From assembly GCA_031292215.1 (NCBI GenBank), contig JARLHO010000125.1, forward strand, positions 1 to 64,000: DNA of 64,000 nucleotides, read 5' to 3'. A model generated the notes under the pieces. That model was given only the letters and a program-made list of their open reading frames with translations, was not told the origin of the DNA and searched no databases. The DNA is from Syntrophobacteraceae bacterium. Its GTDB lineage: Bacteria; Desulfobacterota; Syntrophobacteria; Syntrophobacterales; Syntrophobacteraceae. The translations under genes were made by a program, and so were the position numbers. Positions 10,183-21,300 of this stretch are shown one piece after another. The first letter of the stretch is position 1, and every line of letters begins with the position of its first letter.

Positions 10183-10209
10183 TTGTATCATATGATCCAT
10201 AAGATACAA
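10183..10209. promoter_or_regulatory. TTGTATC-N13-GATACAA inverted repeat between nifB and nifA
   Basis: Two perfect 7-base arms at 10183-10189 and 10203-10209 in an AT-rich patch 150 bases before nifA. The arm spacing suits either an operator for a dimeric regulator of nifA or a weak hairpin after nifB; there is no T-run, so a factor-independent terminator is unlikely. Confidence 0.35.
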
Positions 10210-10356
10210 TATTGTTACGAATAATCTTGAAATTTTTAATTCCAGTAGTTGTCGAACCCGGGGGCGCGCTGCTTGAATCGCGCCTGGCTTTCCAGCGCCG
10301 GTGCGGGTTTACTGGTTTTCTTCGGATAAAGGCCAGCCCACTGCGGCGGAATTGGC

Positions 10357-11919
10357 ATGATAAATGTATCTTCGCCCATAATGGAAAAAAATCTTAGAGA
10401 AGCAGAACTCAACGTATTGTATGAGACGTGCCGGGTTATCGGGCAGGCGCTAAAGCTTGACAAGGCGCTGGAGACCATCCTCGGCATCCTTTCGACCTCG
10501 CTTTCGATGAAGCGGGCAACCGTCACCCTTAAAGACGAGGAGACCGACTACCTCGTGATCCGCGCCTCCCAGGGCTTAAGCGAGCAGGAACGAAAGCGCG
10601 GCATTTACAGGCAGGACGAAGGGGTGACCGGATTGATCTTTCGGACCGCCAAGCCCTACGTGGTCCCCGATATCAGCAAGGAGCCCCTTTTTCTAAACAA
10701 GACACGGTCGAGGCCCATCCTCAAAGGCTCCATAACCTTTCTGGGCGTCCCCATCCTGTTGCATGGAAAGCCCATAGGGGTTTTAAATGTAGACCGGCTT
10801 TTCGGAAACGAAGTCCCCTATGAGGAAGACATTCGGCTCCTTTCGATAGTTGCGACCCTCATAGCTCAATTTGTAAGCCTCAACCGCCAGGTAAAACTGA
10901 GGGAGGAAAAACTTAGAAAGGATTGCGCGATTTCGGGCTCCGAGGCCCAGGCAAAGCTTTTCATGGTAGGCAAAAGCCCGGCCATGCATACGGTGCAGGA
11001 GCAGATAAGAAAAGTCGCCCCAAGCAAGGCCTCCGTTCTTCTCCTGGGGGAATCGGGAACCGGCAAGACCCTTGTGGCCAAAATCATCCACGAGTTGAGC
11101 ACGAGGGCCAGGCAGGCATTCGTAAAGATAAATTGCGCCTCCCTTCCCGAGAACCTGCTCGAATCCGAACTATTCGGCTACGAAAAGGGCGCCTTTACCG
11201 GGGCGCTAAAAGCCAAGCCGGGAAGGGTGGAAGAGGCCGACGGGGGCACGGTATTTCTAGACGAGATCGGGGAGCTCCCCTTAACTTTGCAGGCAAAACT
11301 TCTCCGGTTCATCCAGGAAAAGGAATTCGAAAGGCTTGGCGGGATAAAGACGTTAAAAGTCGATGTCCGCGTGGTGGCGGCGACCAACCGGGACTTGGCG
11401 GGCGCGGTCGACGAGGGGGCCTTTCGAGAAGACCTCTACTATCGGCTAAATGTCTTTCCAATCCGGGTGCCTGCGCTGCGGGAGCGAAAGGAAGACATTC
11501 CGGAGCTTTTGCGCCATTTTCTGGAAACGACCTCGCTTGAGTACGGCAGGCAGGTGAGCATCACCAAGGCGGCGCTCGCTCATTTTCTAAAATACGACTG
11601 GCCCGGCAATGTGCGCGAGATGGAAAATCTGGTCGAGCGCTTGGTCATAATGGCTGACGGAGACGAGATCTGCACGGGCATCCTGCCGGTATACCTAAAC
11701 AAGGTTTCTCTGGACAAAGAAACCGCTCCTCTTTCGCGCATCGAGGAAATCGAGCGCAAAGAAATCCTCACAGCCCTTGAGCAAAATGGTTGGAACCAGA
11801 CGCGAACGGCCAAAGAACTCGGCGTGACCCTCAGGCAGATTGGCTACAGAATCAGAAAATTCGGGTTCGAAAAAATGGTCGAAGAGCACAAAAGGGGGAA
11901 TAGATCCTGGGAGCGATAG
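10357..11919 (+). CDS. nifA: NifA-type sigma-54-dependent transcriptional activator
   Basis: Enhancer-binding protein of 520 residues with an N-terminal GAF domain (about 30-175), an AAA+ domain and a C-terminal Fis-type helix-turn-helix (about 465-510, NQTRTAKELGVTLRQIGYRIRKFG). Walker A is GESGTGKT at 231-238 and the sigma-54 contact loop GAFTGA is at 278-283. There is no Cys-x4-Cys linker as in oxygen-sensitive rhizobial NifA. Location after nifB and the RpoN promoter before nifH make NifA the best call; other GAF-type activators such as NorR-like proteins look similar. The start could also be the ATG at 10381 (MEKNLREAEL). Confidence 0.85.
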   Translation: MINVSSPIMEKNLREAELNVLYETCRVIGQALKLDKALETILGILSTSLSMKRATVTLKDEETDYLVIRASQGLSEQERKRGIYRQDEGVTGLIFRTAKPYVVPDISKEPLFLNKTRSRPILKGSITFLGVPILLHGKPIGVLNVDRLFGNEVPYEEDIRLLSIVATLIAQFVSLNRQVKLREEKLRKDCAISGSEAQAKLFMVGKSPAMHTVQEQIRKVAPSKASVLLLGESGTGKTLVAKIIHELSTRARQAFVKINCASLPENLLESELFGYEKGAFTGALKAKPGRVEEADGGTVFLDEIGELPLTLQAKLLRFIQEKEFERLGGIKTLKVDVRVVAATNRDLAGAVDEGAFREDLYYRLNVFPIRVPALRERKEDIPELLRHFLETTSLEYGRQVSITKAALAHFLKYDWPGNVREMENLVERLVIMADGDEICTGILPVYLNKVSLDKETAPLSRIEEIERKEILTALEQNGWNQTRTAKELGVTLRQIGYRIRKFGFEKMVEEHKRGNRSWER

Positions 11920-12164
11920 CTCTTGAATCTATCCCCATAAAATCCCGTCCGAGGACTTGGCCATTCAGTCCCCCAAGCAGCCACAGGTTCGATTGTAAAA
12001 GCCCATTTCCTGTAACACTGCCCGTACTCGTCTCCCCCGGCTTTTTCCTCCCCGCCCCTCCTGTTGAGTTTAGTTAGTTTCTCATTAATTCCAAGACGCA
12101 CGAAAAATCGTTTTATCCCCGCCAACTCCCAAGAACTAAGCAAGGTTCACCTATAAGATATTCA
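11920..12164. other. Non-coding gap between nifA and the MucR-type gene
   Basis: No gene, RNA or strong hairpin was recognised here. The minus-strand reading frame covering part of it overlaps nifA in antisense and has no family resemblance. Confidence 0.4.
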
Positions 12165-12195
12165 TTGCTTTACCCTACTTAATTGGTAGTATAAT
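12165..12195 (+). promoter_or_regulatory. Sigma-70-like promoter of the MucR-type regulator
   Basis: TATAAT at 12190-12195 is a perfect -10 element, with TTGCTT at 12165-12170 as a weak -35 at 19-base spacing. The surrounding 60 bases are AT-rich (ATTGGTAGTATAATATACTG), the kind of sequence MucR/Ros proteins bind, so autoregulation is plausible. GAGAGGATC before the ATG gives the ribosome site. Confidence 0.5.
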
Positions 12196-12243
12196 ATACT
12201 GTAACAAAGCAATTAATTTACGCTAAATCTGAGAGGATCTTTA

Positions 12244-12765
12244 ATGTCCAGAAAACTTATCGAACTCGCGTCGGAAATTGTGCAAACCCAGGTATCTCAA
12301 ACTCACATGACGGCTACCGAGATCACAGCATCTCTTCGGCAGGTCTTCGACACCCTCCACGAAATGCAGCGGGCGGAGTCGGAGGAAATCGAACTGTCTA
12401 AAATACAGGAACACGAACCTGAACCATCACTCAAACCTCAGGATTCCATTCAGAATGATAAAGTGATCTGCCTGGAATGCGGCGCCGAGATGAGGCAGCT
12501 TACCAAGTTGCATCTTGTCTCCCATGGCCTGACCGCCAAAGAGTATAAGAAAAAATATGGATTCACCATGGGGACGCCTCTTACGGCAAAGTCTTTGACT
12601 AAAGCCAGAAGCAAGGCGGCCAAGAAAAGAGGGATTCCGGAGAACCTGCAAAAGTACATGGAGGCACGAAGGCAAAGCAAGGCCGAAGCAGCCACACCGG
12701 CGGCAACAGAGGAAGCGGGCGTGGAAAAACCGAAACAGACACGGATAAGAAAGAAGACGGCCTAA
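12244..12765 (+). CDS. MucR/Ros family zinc-finger transcriptional regulator
   Basis: Protein of 173 residues with a prokaryotic C2H2 zinc finger: CLECGAEMRQLTKLHLVSHG, followed by the family hallmark GLTAKEYKKKYGF and a basic region KARSKAAKKRG. The finger has one more residue between the second Cys and first His than classical Ros. MucR proteins are DNA-binding silencers of AT-rich genes in alphaproteobacteria, and homologues occur in Desulfobacterota. The C-terminal tail is rich in Ala, Glu and Lys. The last codons abut a MITE insertion that duplicated the bases at the stop codon, so the downstream region has been displaced but the protein is intact. Confidence 0.88.
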   Translation: MSRKLIELASEIVQTQVSQTHMTATEITASLRQVFDTLHEMQRAESEEIELSKIQEHEPEPSLKPQDSIQNDKVICLECGAEMRQLTKLHLVSHGLTAKEYKKKYGFTMGTPLTAKSLTKARSKAAKKRGIPENLQKYMEARRQSKAEAATPAATEEAGVEKPKQTRIRKKTA

Positions 12766-12899
12766 ATTTTTGTAACCGTTCACCGCCGAGTTAAGCTTTG
12801 CCTCCGCTCTGGAAAAGAACCTGCCCCTGGAACATCTTTTCATTGCTTTGGGTGTTCCGAAGCAACATGAGAGACTGTGGTGAACGCTTACAAATTTTT
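12764..12899. mobile_element. IS66-type MITE with 8-bp target duplication
   Basis: A 120-bp element (12772-12891) has terminal inverted repeats GTAACCGTTCACC and GGTGAACGCTTAC, which pair with one mismatch. It is flanked by identical direct repeats AAATTTTT at 12764-12771 and 12892-12899. GTAA termini, a GTAAGCG-like repeat and 8-bp duplications are hallmarks of the IS66 family. The 94-bp interior has no coding capacity, so it is a non-autonomous miniature element. It contains an internal GGAACA/TGTTCC pair. It was inserted exactly at the stop codon of the MucR-type gene (TAA at 12763-12765). Confidence 0.85.
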
Positions 12900-13035
12900 G
12901 GCTAAAATCGGAACGGGTGACTACAAGGTGTGGCCGGCAAAGGCCTACCAGCTCCGCTTACTGGCGTCAGGGCTGCGTTCATAATTAATTTTCTCATAGG
13001 GGTTGTGCTTTGCATCACCCATCCTACAGTCTGCC

Positions 13036-13067
13036 CACCCATCCGCGGACTCGACGTGGGATGGGTG
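13036..13067. repeat. CACCCATCC hairpin downstream of tyrS
   Basis: CACCCATCC occurs at 13016-13024 and 13036-13044, and its reverse complement GGATGGGTG at 13059-13067. The second and third copies form a 9-bp stem about 100 bases past the tyrS stop, between convergent genes. It may act as a transcript end, but lacks a T-run on either side. Confidence 0.45.
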
Positions 13068-13163
13068 AAACACGGGCGGGCAACGGGCGAGAAGCCCATC
13101 GGCGCCGTCCGCAAGAGCGACTCTGCGATTATCTTTCCCAGCACACTCCCCGCCCCCCCGTAA

Positions 13164-14438
13164 TCAATCGACCTTTATACGATGCACCTTTTTCTTTCCG
13201 GCCTTAAGCAAAAGAGAGCCTTCCCGTAGATGCGAAAGATCGATTCGGAAATCGATCTCGCCTATGCGTTCTTCGTTTACATAGGCCCCACCCTGCTCAA
13301 TCAAACGCCGCGCGGCGCTTTTGGAGTCGCAAAGCGCGATTTCGGCAAAAAGCTCGAAGGCGCAAATTCCACCCTCCAACCGCTCTTTGGAAAGAATGGT
13401 CGTGGGAACCGCATCGGCCTTTTCTCCCGATGCCCTGGGGATATCGCTTGACGAAAGCATGTCGGGCGGAAGCCGCCTTTCGCCAAAAACCGAGGAGGCC
13501 GCCTCGATTGCCGCAAGCGCTGCCCCCCTGCCATGGACAAGCTTTGTCACCTCGAAAGCCAGAACGGATTTGCAACCATTAAGCTCCTTACCCTCAAGAG
13601 CGCTAACCGCCGCTATTTCGGCTACCGGCAGAAACGTGTAGAGCTTTAGGAATCTCTCGACGTCACGGTCGTCGGTGTTTATCCAAAACTGGTAGAAATC
13701 GAACGAGCTCGTTTTCTCCGGGCTTAACCACACGGCGCCGGCCGCAGTTTTTCCCATCTTTGCGCCCGAAGCCGTCGTAAGCAGCGGGAACGTGATACAG
13801 TGAGCGGAGCGGCGCAGCTTCTTGCGTATCAGATCGATGCCCGCAACGATATTTCCCCACTGGTCGTCGCCACCCATCTGGAGGCAACAGTCGTAATCCT
13901 TTGCAAGGTGATAAAAATCATACGACTGGAGCAGCATATAGTTAAACTCGATAAAATTAAGTCCCGCCTCCAGGCGTATCTTATAGCTCTCGGCGGCAAG
14001 CATCCGGTTCACACTGAAGTGCTTGCCGATATCGCGCAAAAATTCGATATAGCGCAGTTCGACAAGCCAGTCGGCGTTATTGACCAAAAGGGATTTATTA
14101 TCGCTAAAATCAAGGAAGCGCGAAAGTTGGACTCGAAGCGAGTCCACATTGGACTCAATCTGCTCAAGAGTCAAAAGCCGGCGCATTTCCGTCTTTCCGC
14201 TCGGGTCCCCGACAAGACCTGTACCACCCCCTACGACAACTATCGGTCGATGCCCCGCCCGCTGCATGTGGGCAAGGGCCATAATGGGCACAAGGCTTCC
14301 GACGTGCAGGCTGCTAGCGGTCGGATCAAACCCGATATAGCACGAAGCAGGTTTTGACAGATAAAGCTTAAGATCCTCGATATCTGTGGCTTGCGCCACA
14401 AATCCACGTTTATTTAAGGTATCGAATACATCGCTCAC
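13164..14438 (-). CDS. tyrS: Tyrosyl-tRNA synthetase
   Basis: Class I synthetase that charges tRNA-Tyr; cytoplasmic. 424 residues, with the HIGH-type motif in DPTASSLHVGSLVPIMAL, the tyrosine pocket QSYDFYHLAKDYDCCLQMGGDDQWGNI, and a KMSKS-type loop GAKMGKTAAGAVWL. The last 65 residues form an S4 RNA-binding domain (SAARRLIEQGGAYVNEERI). The start codon is GTG at 14436-14438. It follows rny by 37 bases on the same strand and is probably cotranscribed with it. Confidence 0.95.
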   Translation of the reverse strand: MSDVFDTLNKRGFVAQATDIEDLKLYLSKPASCYIGFDPTASSLHVGSLVPIMALAHMQRAGHRPIVVVGGGTGLVGDPSGKTEMRRLLTLEQIESNVDSLRVQLSRFLDFSDNKSLLVNNADWLVELRYIEFLRDIGKHFSVNRMLAAESYKIRLEAGLNFIEFNYMLLQSYDFYHLAKDYDCCLQMGGDDQWGNIVAGIDLIRKKLRRSAHCITFPLLTTASGAKMGKTAAGAVWLSPEKTSSFDFYQFWINTDDRDVERFLKLYTFLPVAEIAAVSALEGKELNGCKSVLAFEVTKLVHGRGAALAAIEAASSVFGERRLPPDMLSSSDIPRASGEKADAVPTTILSKERLEGGICAFELFAEIALCDSKSAARRLIEQGGAYVNEERIGEIDFRIDLSHLREGSLLLKAGKKKVHRIKVD

Positions 14439-14475
14439 TGCAGCAATCTCGCATTCATCTCAAAGGTAGGCGGTA

Positions 14476-16038
14476 TCATTTAGCGAATTCCACAGCCCTG
14501 GTTTCCCTGATCACCGTGACTTTGATCTGGCCGGGATAGGTCAGTTCGCTCTCTATCTTCTTGGCTATGTCGCGGCTAAGAAGCGCAACATCCGCATCTC
14601 CTACGACATTGCTCTCAACAGTTATTCGGAGTTCCCTTCCGGCCTGAATCGCGTAAGCCTTACTGATCCCGGTAAAGGCCCCGGCGATGCGCTCGAGATC
14701 TTCGAGCCTGCGGACATAGGTCTCAAGCAGTTCCTTTCGAGCTCCGGGCCGTGCTCCCGAGAGCGCGTCGGCGGCCTGAACCAGGGTGGCGATAACGTCT
14801 TCGGCAGGAATGTCCTCATGGTGGGCGGCTATGGCGTGGACAATGGCATGCGACTCGCCGTAGCGCCTCGCCAGATCGGCGCCAATGGCGGCATGGGGTC
14901 CTTCCATTTCGTGGTCCACAGCTTTTCCGATATCGTGCAGCAACCCGGCCCGTCGCGCTTGCTTTTCATTTAAACCCAGTTCGGCGGCCATGATTCCACA
15001 CAGAAAAGAAACTTCCCGAGAATGCTGCAAAACGTTTTGTGCGTAGCTTGTGCGAAATTTGAGCTTTCCAATCAACTTTATCAGCTCGGGATTTATGCCG
15101 TGCACCCCGACGTCGAACGCCGCCTGTTCGCCGGCCTCTCGTACTGAGGTCTCAATTTCAGCGGTAACTTTTTCAACGATTTCTTCAATTCGCGCCGGAT
15201 GAATTCTTCCATCGGATATCAGCCTTTCGAGAGCAACCCGTGCAATCTCACGACGCACCGGATTAAATCCGGACAAAATAACCGCCTCGGGAGTATCGTC
15301 GATTATAAGGTCAACACCCGTCGATGCCTCGATGGCGCGGATGTTCCTGCCCTCTCTTCCAATAATTCGCCCCTTCATTTCCTCGTTGGGAAGGGTCACA
15401 ACGGAGACGGTCTTCTCGGCTACGTAATCGCCCGAGTATCTTTGGATGGCAAGAGATATTATATTTTTTGCCTTCCTGTCCCCCATTTCCCGCGCTTCCG
15501 TTTCAATCTTTTTGACAAGCACCGCCGCGTCATGACGCGCTTCATTTTCAACCGATCGCACCAACTCCTCTTTAGCTTCCATAGCCGACATACCGGAGAT
15601 ATTTTCAAGCTTGGTTCTTTCCTCTTTTAGTAAAGAGTCCAGGTCCCGTTCACGGAAGAGCAGTTCTTTTTCCTGCTGGGCCAACTGCTTCTCGCGCTTG
15701 GCAATGGCCGACTCCTTTCTGTCCAAACCCTCAACTTTTCGATCGAGATTTTCCTCCTTCTGCAAAATCCGCTTCTCGAGGGTTTGAAATTCCTTCCTGC
15801 CCTCCTTCGATTCCCGTTCGAATTCGAGCTTCATCTGCAAAACGTTGTCCTTAGCCGCGAGGATGGCCTCCTTTTTGATTGTCTCGGCCTCCTTTTTCGC
15901 CTCGGCCATCAAAGTTTTAGCGTCGTCTTCGAATTGCCTCCGCCTTTTTTCCAGCCATAAATATCTGCCGAAATAACCTGCGGCCCCACCGGCTGGGAAT
16001 ACCAATAATATGACAAGAAAAAGCTCCGTATAACTCAT
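14476..16038 (-). CDS. rny: Ribonuclease Y
   Basis: Membrane-anchored endoribonuclease that starts mRNA decay. The 520-residue protein has an N-terminal membrane helix ([19 protein letters not shown]), a long coiled coil (about 30-200, rich in Lys and Glu), a KH domain around [17 protein letters not shown] and an HD domain with [13 protein letters not shown] and AIAAHHEDI. Length equals the family norm. AAGGAAATTG precedes the ATG. The 6S RNA gene lies 230 bases upstream on the same strand, an arrangement common in this phylum. Confidence 0.95.
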   Translation of the reverse strand: MSYTELFLVILLVFPAGGAAGYFGRYLWLEKRRRQFEDDAKTLMAEAKKEAETIKKEAILAAKDNVLQMKLEFERESKEGRKEFQTLEKRILQKEENLDRKVEGLDRKESAIAKREKQLAQQEKELLFRERDLDSLLKEERTKLENISGMSAMEAKEELVRSVENEARHDAAVLVKKIETEAREMGDRKAKNIISLAIQRYSGDYVAEKTVSVVTLPNEEMKGRIIGREGRNIRAIEASTGVDLIIDDTPEAVILSGFNPVRREIARVALERLISDGRIHPARIEEIVEKVTAEIETSVREAGEQAAFDVGVHGINPELIKLIGKLKFRTSYAQNVLQHSREVSFLCGIMAAELGLNEKQARRAGLLHDIGKAVDHEMEGPHAAIGADLARRYGESHAIVHAIAAHHEDIPAEDVIATLVQAADALSGARPGARKELLETYVRRLEDLERIAGAFTGISKAYAIQAGRELRITVESNVVGDADVALLSRDIAKKIESELTYPGQIKVTVIRETRAVEFAK

Positions 16039-16270
16039 TAATTCAATTTCCTTTCAGCCATTAAAGACCGCAGGGCTCCCATCAAAAGCCTGCCCGGAAG
16101 GAAGACTTCGCCGACCGGTTTTTGAAACCGGGCGATTTTCTCCATAATTACCGGACACCAAGGCTACAAGAAACAATAGAGAAAAATGAACAGGATAGAG
16201 GCCGGAGGACGCTTCGAGCGTCGCCAGGCAACCGGAAGGCGCCGGGAAGAGCGGAAGAAAAGATAAGAAA

Positions 16271-16455
16271 GGCATTGCCCCCGCATTATGCCGTGTCGAC
16301 AGGTGGTCTTGAACCTAAGGTTCAGGTGGGCGCCCTATAACTCCTTTAGGCTTTCAGCCGAAACTGACATGCACACCGGAGCCAGGCAGAGCACCCTTTC
16401 AGTTTATGTTGGCTCAGAAACATTCTGCCAATCACAAACACAGCAGGGGCAAACC
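16271..16455 (-). ncRNA. ssrS: 6S RNA
   Basis: Read on the minus strand, the region starts with TTGCCCC (16446-16452), which pairs with GGGGGCAA near the 3' end (16275-16282) to close the long hairpin. The conserved parts of 6S RNA are present: GAGCCAACATAA, CTCTGCCTGGCTCCGGTGTG, then CATGTC, and the arm CCTGAACCTTAGGTTCAAG. About 185 nt matches the usual length. 6S RNA binds the sigma-70 RNA polymerase holoenzyme in stationary phase. Ends are approximate to within about 10 nt. It lies upstream of rny. Confidence 0.85.
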
Positions 16456-16506
16456 GAGCATTAACGATTTATTCTTCAGGTCCTTGTAGCCGCCTTAAAA
16501 ACAAAA

Positions 16507-16767
16507 AAGGCAGGGCTAGAACCAAAGTTAGAAATCAACTATTTCCGCCGAATAATTCGGTAATGGATGACCGGTAAAGCCGATCTCGCCTTTTCAACCT
16601 TCAGACGGTCAAAATCATTTTAGTCCCAAACCGGCCGGCTGAACGGCTGGATATACAAATAGAACGCACCCTTTTTTGCAGCTTCACGTCTCAATTGCGC
16701 CAAGCACAAGGGATAGAGTTCCGTATCCACTCTCGCAAGGTATTTTAGCCAAAGAAGGCAGGGCTAG
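16507..16767. repeat. Direct repeats in the gap between atpC and 6S RNA
   Basis: AAGGCAGGGCTAG is present at 16507-16519 and 16755-16767, each preceded by an A-rich stretch. The roughly 235 bases between them hold no gene or RNA that I recognise. The pair may mark an old insertion or a duplicated promoter-proximal segment upstream of the 6S RNA gene. Confidence 0.35.
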
Positions 16768-16856
16768 TCAAGTTTGAATATCGATTGCAGACCCTTGGGA
16801 ACTTTTACGGGGTGAAGAATCGGCGGGACCCCGGACCACGTGCTGCAAACAAAGAC

Positions 16857-16886
16857 AAAAAAAGGCCTCCCCAACCCGGGAGGCCT
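16857..16886 (-). terminator. Rho-independent terminator of the atp operon
   Basis: On the minus strand, GGCCTCCC, a short loop and GGGGAGGCC are followed by a run of seven T. The stem is 8 bp and GC-rich. It lies just after the atpC stop codon and closes the atpF'-F-H-A-G-D-C operon. Confidence 0.9.
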
Positions 16887-16908
16887 CGTATCCAAATCAC
16901 TAGACTAA

Positions 16909-17310
16909 TTATCTTTCGGCAATCTTTAACCGCGCCAAAGCCCTTTGCAAAGCAGCCTGCGCACGGACAAAATCAAATTTATCCTTGGACTCGGCAAGCC
17001 GCCTTTCAGCTCTTTCCCGCGCAGCCTTGGCTCGAATAACGTCGATTTCGACCGCCGCCTCGGCTGCTGTGGCAAGGATCGTAACCTGGTTATTCAAAAC
17101 CTCGGCGTACCCGCCCATTACGGCAATCTGGTGCGAGGCTGCGCCCTGACGGTACCGCAACTCTCCGACCCTGAGCTTGCAAAGAAAGGCGATGTGGCCG
17201 GGAAGAACGCCAAATTCCCCCATCTCTCCAGGCGCAACAACAATATCAACCGTCTCGCTTACGACCTTCCTCTCAGGGGTAACGATCTCCAGGATAATTT
17301 TATCGGCCAT
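16909..17310 (-). CDS. atpC: F1 ATP synthase epsilon subunit
   Basis: Subunit of the central stalk that couples rotation to catalysis and can inhibit ATP hydrolysis. 133 residues, with the N-terminal beta-sandwich (ILEIVTPERKVVSETVDIVVAPGEMGEFGVLPGH is spread over residues 5-38) and the C-terminal two-helix part rich in Ala, Glu and Arg. It ends the atp operon; the terminator follows at once. Spacing to atpD is 129 bases, longer than elsewhere in the operon. Confidence 0.95.
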   Translation of the reverse strand: MADKIILEIVTPERKVVSETVDIVVAPGEMGEFGVLPGHIAFLCKLRVGELRYRQGAASHQIAVMGGYAEVLNNQVTILATAAEAAVEIDVIRAKAARERAERRLAESKDKFDFVRAQAALQRALARLKIAER

Positions 17311-17439
17311 ACCCTCACCATCTTCTCATGTCAGGCTACTTTTCGCCTGGAAGTAATCCATCATTACAGATTGACTGTGGAAGCGACACGCGAAAAACTC
17401 ATCGACTCAATGTCCCAACCACTTCCCGGCTTACACCTC

Positions 17440-18873
<1,434 letters not shown>

Positions 18874-19746
18874 TTATTTCTTGAGGGCCTCAGCGCCGCC
18901 TACTATATCCATTAATTCCTTGGTAATACCCGCCTGCCTGGCCTTGTTGTAGGTAAGGGTCAGGGTCTTTACCAATTCCTTGCAGTTGCTCGTAGCATTT
19001 TCCATGGCCGCCATGCGCGAGGCATGTTCGCCAACGGATGTCTGGTACAGACTTTCAAGAACCTGGACGTAAATATAGTTGGGCAGCAGATCGGTCAGCA
19101 GCGCCTGATGCGAAGGCTCGAAGAGGTATTCAAACGGGGTTGCCCCCTCCTCGCCGGCTGCGGGCGTAATCGGCAAAAGCTTCACAAGAGAAGCCTGCTG
19201 TTTAGCTATATTGATGAAATGGCTGTAAATAACGTAGACCTCGTCGGCGCTCCCGGTTTCAAACTGGTCGATCAAATCGCCGCCAATCCTGCGGGCATCC
19301 TCGTAGGCAACCTTATTTAGCAACCCCGTATAGCTATCGCGCACCTTGACCGGCCTGCGCCGGAAGTAATCCTTGGCCTTCCGGCCGGCATTGACCAGAC
19401 TTACCTCGATGCCTTCGGCTTTCTTGGCCCGAATGAACCTTTCGGCCGCAACCAAAAGGTTCGTGTTAAAACTGCCGCAAAGACCCCGGTCAGCAGTGAT
19501 CAGAAGAAGCTCAACGGATTTTACTTCCTCTTTGGGCGTTAGCAACGAGTAGGCTTTGGTGTCTTCCACCCCGGCGGCAAGCCGGCCGATAAATTCGCGG
19601 AACTTGAGCGCGTACGGGTGGAATTTTTCCATGTTCTGCTGGGCGGTGCGAAGTTTTGACGCAGCGACCATATTCATTGCCTTCGTAATCTGCGAGGTCT
19701 TCTTGACAGCCTCAATCTTTCGCTTAACGTCTCTTAGAGTTGCCAT
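18874..19746 (-). CDS. atpG: F1 ATP synthase gamma subunit
   Basis: Rotor shaft of F1. With the ATG at 19746 the 290-residue protein starts MATLRDVKRKIEAVKKTSQITKAM written in two parts: MATLRDVKRKIEAV and KKTSQITKAM, the universal gamma N terminus. It ends with TYNKARQAGITKELMDIVGGAEAL. A TTG further upstream would add twelve residues that match no gamma subunit, and AGAGGA lies between the two, supporting the ATG. Confidence 0.95.
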   Translation of the reverse strand: MATLRDVKRKIEAVKKTSQITKAMNMVAASKLRTAQQNMEKFHPYALKFREFIGRLAAGVEDTKAYSLLTPKEEVKSVELLLITADRGLCGSFNTNLLVAAERFIRAKKAEGIEVSLVNAGRKAKDYFRRRPVKVRDSYTGLLNKVAYEDARRIGGDLIDQFETGSADEVYVIYSHFINIAKQQASLVKLLPITPAAGEEGATPFEYLFEPSHQALLTDLLPNYIYVQVLESLYQTSVGEHASRMAAMENATSNCKELVKTLTLTYNKARQAGITKELMDIVGGAEALKK

Positions 19747-19782
19747 GTCACATTCTGTCCTCTGAGATTTATTCCCGGGCAA

Positions 19783-21300
19783 TTAAGCCTGGAAAACCCC
19801 CGCAAATTCAGTCAGGGCAGCACCAATCTTCTTATCAAGCGAATCGTCGATGGCCTTCTTTTCCTTGATCTCGGCCAAAACATCCGCAAACTTTCTGTCC
19901 ATGAAAGCCAGCATCTGCTGCTCGTACTGAGCGATCTTCTCGACAGGTACCGTATCAAGAAAACCCCTGGTGCCCGAGTAGAGCGACATGATCTCTTTTT
20001 CCGCAGACATTGGCTGATACTGGGGCTGCCTTAGCAATTCGACAAGCCGGACACCACGGTTTAACTGGGCCTGCGTCGATTTGTCAAGATCGCTTCCAAA
20101 TTTAGCGAATGCCTCCAGTTCACGATACTGGGCCAGTTCCAGGCGCAGCTTGCCGGCTACCTGCTTCATGGCCTTGGTCTGAGCGGCGCCGCCGACGCGG
20201 GAAACCGAAAGACCAACGTTTATGGCCGGACGAACGCCTGCGAAAAATAGACTCGGCTCCAGGTAAATCTGGCCGTCGGTAATCGAAATAACGTTGGTCG
20301 GAATGTATGCCGAAACGTCTCCGGCCTGGGTCTCGATGATCGGCAAAGCGGTTAGTGACCCGCTTCCAAGTTCCTTATTGAGCTTAGACGATCTTTCGAG
20401 AAGCCGCGAGTGATTGTAGAAAATGTCTCCAGGATAGGCTTCGCGTGCCGGCGGACGGCGCAAAAGAAGAGAAACCTGCCGGTAGGCCGTGGCCTGCTTG
20501 GAAAGGTCATCGTAGATGATGAGGGCATGGCCGCCTCTGTCACGGTAATACTCGCCCATGGCCGTTCCGGCGTAAGGGGCGACAAATTGTAGAGCAGCGG
20601 CATCACTCGCACAGGCAGCGACTACGATCGTATAATCCATCGCCCCGTGCTTTCGAAGCGTTTCAACAACCTGGGCAACCGTAGATTTTTTCTGCCCTAC
20701 CGCAACGTAGATACAGATGTTGCCGGAGTCTTTCTGGTTGATGATCGCATCTACTGCGATCGCCGTCTTTCCGATCTGGCGGTCGCCAATGATCAGTTCG
20801 CGCTGACCGCGCCCAACAGGGGTCATCGCATCGATGGCCTTTAGCCCGGTGTACATCGGCTCGCTTACCGACTGCCTTGCGATAACACCAGGCGCCATGA
20901 CTTCGATCCGGCGAAACTCGGTCGCATTGATCGGCCCCTTACCGTCTAGAGGATTTCCAACCGAGTCGATAACACGGCCCAAAACGGCGTCGCCTACCGG
21001 GACTTCCGCGATACGACCGGTCCGTCTAACCTCGTCGCCCTCCTTGATCAACGCGTCATCGCCCATGATGGCGACACCCACGTTGTCTTCTTCAAGGTTT
21101 AGGGCCAACCCGAAGATGGCTCCTTGTGCCGTAGGGAACTCAAGCAATTCCATCGACATGCATTTTTCAACTCCGTAGACGCGGGCGATACCATCACCTA
21201 CGGAGAGCACCCGTCCGGTTTCGCTGAGATCAACCTTCTTCTCGTAGTCCTTGATCTGCTCTCTTATGATCTGGCTGATTTCTTCTGATCTGATTTCCAT
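19783..21300 (-). CDS. atpA: F1 ATP synthase alpha subunit
   Basis: Non-catalytic nucleotide-binding subunit, 505 residues. Seen: [11 protein letters not shown] (Walker A), [12 protein letters not shown] (Walker B region), and the alpha signature [17 protein letters not shown]. The N terminus ([19 protein letters not shown]) contacts the delta subunit. It follows atpH without any gap. Confidence 0.98.
   Translation of the reverse strand: MEIRSEEISQIIREQIKDYEKKVDLSETGRVLSVGDGIARVYGVEKCMSMELLEFPTAQGAIFGLALNLEEDNVGVAIMGDDALIKEGDEVRRTGRIAEVPVGDAVLGRVIDSVGNPLDGKGPINATEFRRIEVMAPGVIARQSVSEPMYTGLKAIDAMTPVGRGQRELIIGDRQIGKTAIAVDAIINQKDSGNICIYVAVGQKKSTVAQVVETLRKHGAMDYTIVVAACASDAAALQFVAPYAGTAMGEYYRDRGGHALIIYDDLSKQATAYRQVSLLLRRPPAREAYPGDIFYNHSRLLERSSKLNKELGSGSLTALPIIETQAGDVSAYIPTNVISITDGQIYLEPSLFFAGVRPAINVGLSVSRVGGAAQTKAMKQVAGKLRLELAQYRELEAFAKFGSDLDKSTQAQLNRGVRLVELLRQPQYQPMSAEKEIMSLYSGTRGFLDTVPVEKIAQYEQQMLAFMDRKFADVLAEIKEKKAIDDSLDKKIGAALTEFAGVFQA

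Noticed and set aside
16054-16275. 73-residue minus-strand frame between 6S RNA and rny
   Set aside because: Overlaps the 6S RNA 3' end, has no family resemblance and no ribosome site.
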